From: Chryseobacterium bernardetii
GTDB taxonomy: Bacteria; Bacteroidota; Bacteroidia; Flavobacteriales; Weeksellaceae
Direction of reading: 5' to 3'
Assembly (NCBI RefSeq): GCF_003815975.1
Contig: NZ_CP033932.1
Coordinates: 3,701,501 to 3,765,500 of the forward strand
Length of the DNA stretch: 64,000 nucleotides
The notes beneath the pieces are model-generated. The model was not told where the DNA came from and ran no database searches. It saw nothing but the letters and a program-made list of their open reading frames with translations. The translations under genes were made by a program, and so were the position numbers. The number at the start of each line of letters is the position of its first letter. Position 1 is the stretch's first letter. Shown here one piece after another: positions 28,401 to 35,900 of the stretch.

Positions 28401-29911
28401 GTGAAAATCTGGTGCGCGCCGCTATTATTACCCGCCCGGAAGAAGATGATGATGCCGATTATTATGTATATGACAGTGCAGAACAACGCACCCGGAAAGT
28501 GAGCGAAAGAATGGCAAATGGCGGTACCGTAAACATGATGGAAAGTACGGTATACTTTGGCAACTATGCCTTAAAACAACAGCAAACGGTTACCGGTAAT
28601 ACAACCACCACCACCTTAGAACGCGAAACCTTACGCATTATGGATGGAGAAACCTGTCTCTTGATTATGCATTACTGGAAGCTCGACGACAAAAAAAAGG
28701 AAAAGCAAACCGGCGACCGCTCATTCCGATGGCAGCTTTGTACCAAACTGGATTCTGTAGCGGTTGAAGTCGATGATCAGGCGCTGCTGATTAGCTACGA
28801 GGAATATTTCCCGTATGGCGGAACGGCTGTTATTGCAGGTCCGAATCAGCAGGAAGTGAGTCTTAAAAATTACCGGTATTCCGGAAAAGAACGGGACGAT
28901 ACTACCGGATTATATTACTACGGGCACCGTTACTATGTACCCTGGCTGATGCGCTGGAATAAACCCGATCCGGCCGGTGGCGTCGATGGTCTCAATTTAT
29001 ATGCTTTCTGTATCGGTAACCCGGTTAGCATGAAAGATGCTGACGGATTAAGTGCAAAAGGTAAGGGAGCAGCCGGAAAAAAAACAAAGAGAAAAAAGGC
29101 TTCTGTATTAAGCGACAGCTCAGGAACCGATGCAGATGATGAATCGGATGGCGGAAAGTCACTTAAAAAACCCAGATTGCTGAAGATCTCGAAAAAGATT
29201 CGTAAAGAAAAAAGTAAAAAGCTGAAAGAAAGAATAAGTTCTATGCATGGTAGCAATATGAGATTAGCCAAACGCGTCCATCAGTCCAAGCTATATACCG
29301 GAGTGACCGAGGAGATTGTCGCTCCTAATAAGGGAATGAGTCCCGAACGGTTACTGGTTCGCCATTTATCGACGGCACTTTTGGCTCAGAACGAGGAGTT
29401 TACCGAAGTGCAGGCAGCAATCAATCATACTGAAAAAACGATTTATGTAGCCAGTAACAAAAAGCAAAAAGAACTCAGTAAATTATTGTCGGACACCCTT
29501 AAAAATTTTACCGTTCCGGATAAAAAAAACTATTCAGGACGTGTAGCCCGACATTTGGGTAAACTGGCAACCGAGATCAACGGAGCGTATCAAGATTATA
29601 AACTGGAATTTGTTAAAGGACACGAAGAACAACATGCCGAAACCAAAATTGTGGAAGCCGGAAAACAATTCAATTATATCGGCGGTACACGTCGACCTTG
29701 TCTGGCTTGTAGCTTGTTTTTCCAAATTCATAATATTGTTACCACATCCTATGGTCAGCACCCGGGTGCTTATTGGGATTCTGTAGCGGCACTTCTTTCA
29801 TTGAGCCCTTATCAGGAACACCTGAATATGACAACCTATCAGGGAATATTTTATAAAAATTTCGGAGTATCAGCCAGCCATGTACACGATTATGATACCG
29901 ATAGTGAATAA
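22418..29911 (+). CDS. Tc toxin TcB-TcC fusion with predicted deaminase effector
   Basis: The protein has about 2,497 residues (numbering below is from an in-frame TTG at 22403, which is not preferred; ATGs at 22418 and 22427 are better). The SpvB domain begins SLPGGGGAVKGIGETF. Beta-propeller repeats of the DLNGxGxxDLL type lie at about 399-655 (six copies). The TcB middle region and an RHS/YD-repeat shell follow (YRYSGKERDDTTGLYYYGHR). The RHS core ends DPAGGVDGLNLY...DADGL, with D2189 and D2195 matching the aspartyl self-cleavage pair of TcC and the cut expected near G2215-L2216. The released part (about 2217-2502) has a very basic linker, then H2411-A-E2413 and P2432-C2433-x-x-C2436, the zinc-binding signature of cytidine-deaminase-fold toxins. 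Arg codons are CGN-rich, unlike flanking genes. It heads a four-gene operon. Confidence 0.93.
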   Translation: MIAMEKVSISSTSLPGGGGAVKGIGETFQPNSFSGTAAYTIPVPITAGRGLAPSLSLAYNSGSGNGIFGIGWDVEIPEFTIRTEKGIPKYDGTDIFLFSGKELVPRENATRTEIDQQGDRWSICIYFPRVEDDYSRIEYHKNQTTGESFWRTFATNNTVSEYGSLPEARVADPDDAARIFSWQIVSITDPKGNKVQFRYQRENDLETGILNRGAFTRNYIDRIFYGNYYNTSKEEKFAFEVIFDYGSHELDNLTTTAADPYAEVHPWACRPDPFSSFRSGFELRTYRRCQNILLFHHFENENHGNPFLVNRLQLAYYDTTDYSKVPDQTAVISCLKKVTITGCRIQSDGSYELLAKPDLELTFSVFDVAPTATFSTLTVSDNGTIPGKLDTGDFLPVDLNGAGLPGILYTRDSGSFYYNPKGSGHYSEPEIIPDFAVGGSGVITDLQGNGIKDLMVSSPPGYYTNSLQGWEPFQPFEQYPTALAGTELVDLNGNGKSDLLVASDDYLTIYPGLGNFGYGEPQQVPVPEGFPLQSQNSGKTSVSFADLFGDGLQHRVAVANGTVYCWPNLGYGRFGQRIQLINAPYFDAGFDASRFYFADLNGTGTMDIVYALDNTVQLFLNKSGNSFSDAITITLPESFDPLDSLHFADILGTGTSCLVFSKLTGTPRHYYLNFSGVDPQDIAMVTLKPYLLTETNNNTGSRTALHYSSSVRFYLEDEQARQPWKTRLFFPVQVIDRITQTDAVSQSCYVQEFGYHDGYYDPVERSFRGFGFVETWDTQTYETFDKTIRNQEFPVNEINKELFVPPVYTKKWFNTGAFESYHALQEQYRADFFKGDANAYDFPDNVFAADIYAANSKTFREAFVALNGSLIRTEVYGLDDQPESSVPYAVEQANYAVALIQPASDEEHAVFRVDPREHIAYHYERNANDPRVEQQFTLEVDPQSGTVKRACTVYLPRRTPSVSGVSLYPEQQQLLATFTTTDVINTNEKEMYWVGIVGQEQAFQLSGFALETGKEYMDFDYCNHLIEQALQNIIPYGVSPGETVAALQFSWIRNYFWNETQDNFLPLLTIASRGLQAYTATAQFTQNYIDSAYKGKLTNDVVTNAGFVFDKETGYWWNNGTVQTYFKADTPELFFLPHEVINPFVAADSELSVCGKMGYDAPYNIQVVELIEYIDPDNDIKNTQLLTLDYHTCTPKQLVDINGNVSQVLYDPLGQVRVSSLFGIKNGDLEGSMLLYPYGGFPATYQTRTTTPDGIPITIQSVLDQQDYYIQGALTYFFYDEHNWTDRKQPLAAISLSATNFIHKGAENSECRIRIEFSDGFGRIIEQKELVDPGLAYVNNKLVEVEERWNKSGRTVYNNKGLVAQQYLPFFSATSDYENQQTLIDEGNMPSPSVMHYDPLGRLIRTDDPKGFFSKITFTAWEQKTYDANDTVLDSDYYKTFMANYPADPTQEQQDEKNALDKAAKCYNTPTTEVFDNTGTQFLLQTNNLGKVTAATFDTIATGSGSTSAEILQALVTAGYITAGGWLTAIFAPYQPGFELQLAPKFDGIKKQITLILLQGVLTSYSETDIQSRVLLQIDPRLYYTNATTGTDYINQRNTYQMNETSALITESADAGTEFHFNNIMGLLCWSWTPRMYNQRITYDRLQRQKTLRVKRYVDGDPIVPVDQYPLVEVCTYGEEIQDSASLNLRGKLYEQKDLSGIVTFNRYALTGQSISKSRQMTTVYKDAIDWDDPAKVLLDPNTLSFEQIYNALGDLLTETSPDGTVTKRSYSKSGLLATIDLKLPDGKSKPVIQRIEYNASNQRTRVVFANNSSSVYTYEGTTQRLITIKNTRLVTSGENPLLQNITYVYDPVGNITRLRDLSRDTIFYNNQKVVPLSDYTYDILYRLSAANGYQHPGILANTYQNNVVNNDFKQSKFSVAPSDYDKLENYRESYTYDNSGNLIQLKHSAKSASWTRDLPVEVNSNRLTGITYDDSGNLRQVMINKPVALDYNCCENLVRAAIITRPEEDDDADYYVYDSAEQRTRKVSERMANGGTVNMMESTVYFGNYALKQQQTVTGNTTTTTLERETLRIMDGETCLLIMHYWKLDDKKKEKQTGDRSFRWQLCTKLDSVAVEVDDQALLISYEEYFPYGGTAVIAGPNQQEVSLKNYRYSGKERDDTTGLYYYGHRYYVPWLMRWNKPDPAGGVDGLNLYAFCIGNPVSMKDADGLSAKGKGAAGKKTKRKKASVLSDSSGTDADDESDGGKSLKKPRLLKISKKIRKEKSKKLKERISSMHGSNMRLAKRVHQSKLYTGVTEEIVAPNKGMSPERLLVRHLSTALLAQNEEFTEVQAAINHTEKTIYVASNKKQKELSKLLSDTLKNFTVPDKKNYSGRVARHLGKLATEINGAYQDYKLEFVKGHEEQHAETKIVEAGKQFNYIGGTRRPCLACSLFFQIHNIVTTSYGQHPGAYWDSVAALLSLSPYQEHLNMTTYQGIFYKNFGVSASHVHDYDTDSE

Positions 29912-29941
29912 TAAGATTAAAAAACAGTAAAACTACTATTC

Positions 29942-32900
29942 ATGAAAACAAAACAATTGATTCATAAATTTTATGAAGCAAATCCGGACATAGATTTGCT
30001 AAGGGCCAATCTTCATCTGGAAGATACCTTAGCCTCCATAAAGATACCCAAAACCAAATCGCGTGCTGCCGCAACCGACATGGTAGAACAGCTCAAACAA
30101 ATAGCCCGGGTGGTACGGTTACATCCGGAAGCGCAAATGGGCAACAAATTAACGGCTGATGCGATTGTTACTCTATACGAAAAATTCGATGGATTAAACT
30201 CGGCTCACGACATTGCCCGACAAAGCGGAGAAGTGTTTGTAAAACAATATACCGATGCTTTTGGCTGCCCCGAAGTAGCATCGGAGATCTACCAGAGAGC
30301 AACCGAAGTAACCAATAATGTGGCCAATCTTACCAATGCAATTTTAAATATGTCGACGCCGCTTTCTAAAGCGATATCGACTTCATCTGTCAGTGAAGAG
30401 GTAACCGGGTATTTTACCGGATTGGTAGGCTACCAGGAACTGTTTGGAAGTCTAAACTATTGCGATTGTCCGGAATGTAAATCCGTACTGGGACCAGCAG
30501 CCTATTTTGCCGATCTGATGCGTATTGTACAAAAATACATTACCGAACCCAATACCACTACAATACCACATGCAAGTACATTGGCTGTAAGACGTCCTGA
30601 TTTGGGAACGATACCGCTAACCTGCGAAAAAACAAATACCATCGTCCCGTATTTACAAATCATCATTGAGCGTTTGGAACAAAGTCTGTCGACAAGTTGG
30701 AAAATTGCGGGTACGACCGATTTGTACAAACAGCTTGCCGCGACGTACTATCCGTTTAACTTACCATTCCTGCAACCGTTAAGCAGTATACGGATTTATC
30801 TTAAGGAACTAAAAACAACACTGGCCGAGGTATTTGCCTGCCAACAGTTAACTGGACCGCAATTGGCTGCCGAACAATTGCAAACAACCCTCGAAGGTTG
30901 GAATTTGCTTAAAACGGCAACGGTAGATACCGCGAAATTACAAACCTATTTTGGGGTTGCGAAACTGGACGATCTTAATAGCTTTAAAGTCTTTTCTAAA
31001 CAAACCGATTTACTGGTAACGCAAGTCCAGGATTTACTATACCAAAATTTATCTGATTCCGAAATTACAGCCGGACTAAATGCCCAGTTCTTTATCAATA
31101 AGGGGTTAACCAAACCTATTGTAGTGGGGAATACCGATTCGGTAAATACCATCGATAACCTGACACCAACGGCTCTGGATCAGATTAATCGTTATTTGCG
31201 CCTTACGTTGCTTAGCGAATGGTCGTTTGATGATCTAGACTGGGCTTTACATGTTTTGAATAACGGAACACCGGAAATTAATGAAAGCATATTACAACTG
31301 GTACCAAAATTACAACAACTGGTTACCCGAATGAATAGCGATGTCGCTACGGTAAGTACCTATTTGTTTGATTTGAAAACTTACGGAATGGGAAACGATC
31401 CGGCACAGTCGACAGCACCGTTTGATATCGTATTTAATACCGGACAAACCACTTTATACCATCCTAAAAATAGTGCAACGGTAGCCTATCCGCTTAATAA
31501 AACCTATCTGGATACGCCGCTAAGTTGGGAATATGCTTCCGATAGCGGAAACAATCCGGACAATGCGGTTCGTGTCGCTTCGGCTTTGGGCATTTCGCAA
31601 AACGATTTGCAGTTGCTGGTTTTCGCTTTATATGAAAGTACACCAACCATTGTGTTAAATGTACCAACCATTTCGGCCTTATCGCGCCATGTACGCCTGG
31701 CAGGATATTTTAAATTAAGCATCCAAGATTACCTGAGCTTTTTGAGTTTATCCGGAAAAGTACAACTGGTTTTTACAATCGATGATCTGACGGCACTCAT
31801 TGACAACAAAGAAACACTGGCTACAGTGGCCCGATTAACGTTAGAGGATCTCAATTATACGGTAAATGCGGTTGTATCGCCAACCGTTAACATTTTATAC
31901 TATCCTGATAAAAGTGAAGCATGGCTTAAAACACTACCGATACTTATTCCGGCATCCGATTCTGAAAACGATCAATTGATCAAACTTTACGAACAGGTTG
32001 GTGCGTTCTTCGGTATTCCATCCTCATTGGCGCAATCGGTTTTGGCACTTACTGTTACCAATCCACTTTCGATATTCCTGAATCCTGATACGACCAACGC
32101 GATAAAAGCATTAAGTCTAATTTCACGTTGGTTGGTATGGGTAGAAAAAACGGGAGTCAGTCAGGATTTACTCGATAACATTGCTGTCAGTAAAGCGGCT
32201 TATGGCATTACTGATACCACAAAACTAACGTTTGCAAATAGCATTGTCTTACTTCAGTTCCAGTTTTTTACAGGTATTTATAATGATGTAAACAATCGGT
32301 TTTCAGACTACATGACGGCGATTACCAGCAATAAAAATGATGTTGCCGCAGCCATTTTGTCGGAAGCAACCGGATGGGATAAATCGATTATCACAGCATT
32401 GTATGCCTTAAAATATACCAATCAGGTCGATCGCCTGTACAGCATGCAGGCCGTTATTACGTTGCTTAATAAAACAGGTTTAAATCTGGATGCTTTTCAG
32501 GGGTTACTTAGTCTGGCCGGAAAAGGTGTTGCCGACTGGGATAAATTTGTAGCAGAGGAAAACAAATTATTAACCGAGATTCAGGCACGATATAATATAG
32601 GAAGCGACTGGAATCAGCTGGCCGTACAAATTGGCGGTAAAACCGCATCAGCCCAAAGAGACGCTCTGATAGGAGCGACTATCTTTGCCCTGCGCTCGGC
32701 CGATGAGACTGTCTACATCCAGAATACACGAGATTTACACGACTATTTGCTTATTGATGTGGATATGTCGGATGTAGCACAAATTTCCTATATCAAAGAA
32801 GCACTTAATGCTATTCAGTTATATATGAACCGTTGTCGTTCGAAACTGGAATCCGGGGTGGTACTTTTACCGATCCCTGAAGTTTGGTGGGAATGGATGA

Positions 32901-35900
32901 TGAATTATCGGGTATGGGAAGCCAACCGCGAAATTTTCCTCTATCCTGAAAATTATCTCGATCCGGCTTTCCGTAGCTCCAAAACCGATCTGTTTAAACA
33001 ATTGGAAAACGACCTAAAGCAAAACGATATTACTGAAGGCAATGTAACATCGGCGTATACGAAATACCTAGAAGGCTTTGCAGAACTGGCAAAACTGGTT
33101 TATGTAGATGCCTATTATTGTAGGGTTTCTGACGATACCCGCGATAATCAGCCGACCTTATTTTTGTTTGCGCGCACCGCTACCAATCCGTATACCTATT
33201 ACTATATCACAAGGGAGAGCGAAGGTACCTGGTCGCAATGGATTAAAATTGATCTGGCCATTAATGCCGTACAAATTACACCGGTTTATGCCTTTAATAA
33301 GTTGTTCCTATTTTGGGTAGAACAAAGTGTTGCGATCGATAAAACACCGAATACCACTACCGAAAACATTGTGAAGGCCTCGATAAACTATACGTTTTAT
33401 AATTTCCAGAATCAATGGGTACCGGCACAATCACTGGTAAAAGACTATATTATAGATGTTAGTCCAAGTGCTTACAGAACAGCAAATAATAAACTTTTTC
33501 CAGACAATTTCTTCGATCCCAATAGTCTTTGGTGGAATAAAGTATATCCGCTCAAAATACAACAGGATAGCTTCTGGGAAATTACGAATGGTGGTAATCG
33601 ATTTGAACAATTAGTGATTGCCTTCGGCCCGATGATTGATACTACGGTGCAATATCCGCAACCGGCCAATAATCCACCGAATGATTCTAATCCGGCAGTT
33701 CAGGTTTTTGAAAATCAATTGTTTGAAACAGGGCAAAACTATAATTATGTCTATAACCTGGGTTATAAAGGGCAGTTGCCGTTGTTTAAGCCGATTGTTT
33801 TAAACGATAGTCTGGATAGCAGTTATTTGGTAAACCCCGACGAAATCCTGTTTTTCGAAAAAGACAGCGATAAGAGTAACCATCTGTTTACTCCACAAAT
33901 CGACGCAACATCGGGACAAATGAACCTGATTAGTACTTCCCGTACGATTTATGATAATGATATTGCGGGACAGATTATTACTCCTGCCATTCCAACACCA
34001 CAAACTTCCTTAACGGACAGTTCTTTTATTTCGACCGATGCCGGTATTAATGCGGCCGGTTCTAAAACGGTTTATAATACGTTGGTAGACTATGGTTATA
34101 TCGATAGTAGCGGTATGCTGGGACGTTCTGATTATGCGGAAATGCGCACCGACGTGATGAGCATTTTTGAAGGCGATCCTGGTCAGCTTAAAAAGACACA
34201 GTTTGTAATGGGAGTCGTAAACAGGGGCAGTGGTTCCCGCTGGTTATCCCAAAACGTACGGAATAAAAATTACGGATTGTTTACGATTAAAAACGCCGTA
34301 GGAACCTTTGTTTTTTATGGTGATAAAGAAGCATTTTTAATGGAAGATCCGGATAAAGATCCGGTATTTATTTCCGATTTGCTGTTTAATGGCGATACTA
34401 TGTTTTTGGAAACATCGTTCCTTTCCTCGGGCGCCGGTATCGATGCCACGGGATCCAGCCAGATTTATAATAATCTGATTGATTACGGGTATTTTACAGC
34501 CGACGGACAACTGGAACGAGGTACAACAATTAACGATTTGACTAAGGCGCTCAATGAGATGCTGGAAGGACAACCGAATAAAACCGATAAGGTCGATTCG
34601 GTTCTGGATATATTAACCAATCAACCGCTGTTTTATAATACTGATTTTATTTCTGACAGTGCCGGGATTAATTCCAGTGGTTCTAAAAATATTTTTGATC
34701 AGCTTATGCAGGCCGGATATCTCGATAAAAACGGCCGTTTAATGACGGATATTGATTTTAATGAATTAACCGGTGTGCTTTACGATATTCTGAAAGGGCA
34801 ACCGGATATTGATAAAAAAGTACGTTTTGTGGTACAGGTGTTATATCAGGCAGAATACCCATCGTCTATCGGATTCTTCCGAAGTTTGAACACCACTCCT
34901 TATGCGTGCGAATATAATTTTAAAGCGATACGTCTTACCACAGGAGCGATTCATAACCTTAGTGCCCGTATATTTTCCGGTGGTGTTGACAAACTGTTGT
35001 CACTCGAAAGTCAATTGATCCCGGTGGATCCGGAATTGCCTTTTAACAGGTTTGGTTTTGAAGAACCGTATGTTATCGCTCCTGAAGCTCCCGATGGCGG
35101 ACAGGTCGATTTTAACGGGGCGTATGAATTGTATTATTGGGAATTGTTTTTCCACGCTCCCATGTATATTGCCAATTTACTAAAGACAAATCAGGTATTT
35201 GATCAGGCTGAAAAATGGTACAAATATATTTACGATCCAACGGCGGCTCCTTATCTGGTAGAGGCAGATTCTTTTGTGTGTGTCACGATAGGAGTTACTG
35301 ATTCGAGTCGTATTTACCGCGTTTTACTGGACAACAAATGGATTGATAGCGAAGGATATGTGAGCAGTAAATTTACAGCCAAAACAAATCTGAATTCGAT
35401 TCTTTCTTTCCTTCAGCCGGTACAAATTCAATCGGTAAAAAATGTATTGCTCAACCATCAGGTAGCGCGTGATATTTGCCGCGTATGGCAGTTTAATCCT
35501 TTCCGGAACCATACGGTAGCTTCGTTGCTCGAAAATATTACGAACGCCAAACAAATTGCGGCTTACAATCAATATCCGTTCGATCCGCATGCTATTGCCC
35601 GTTTGCGTATTGGCGCCTACGAAAAAACAATGGTAATGCAATATATCGATAACCTGATTAAATGGGGCGACTGGTATTTTTCGCAGTATACCTGGGAGAG
35701 TAATACCATGGCGAATATGTTGTACATCTACGCTTATAATTTACTGGGGCCAAAACCGGAAGACCTTGGACCGTGTAAGGCCGAGGATCCGGCGAATTTT
35801 AACGACATTGTGGCTCAATACGGCGATAATATACCGCAGTTTAAAATTACCCTCGAAGATCATGTTGGAAGTGGTTCCAGTGGATTAAATTTCCAACCTT

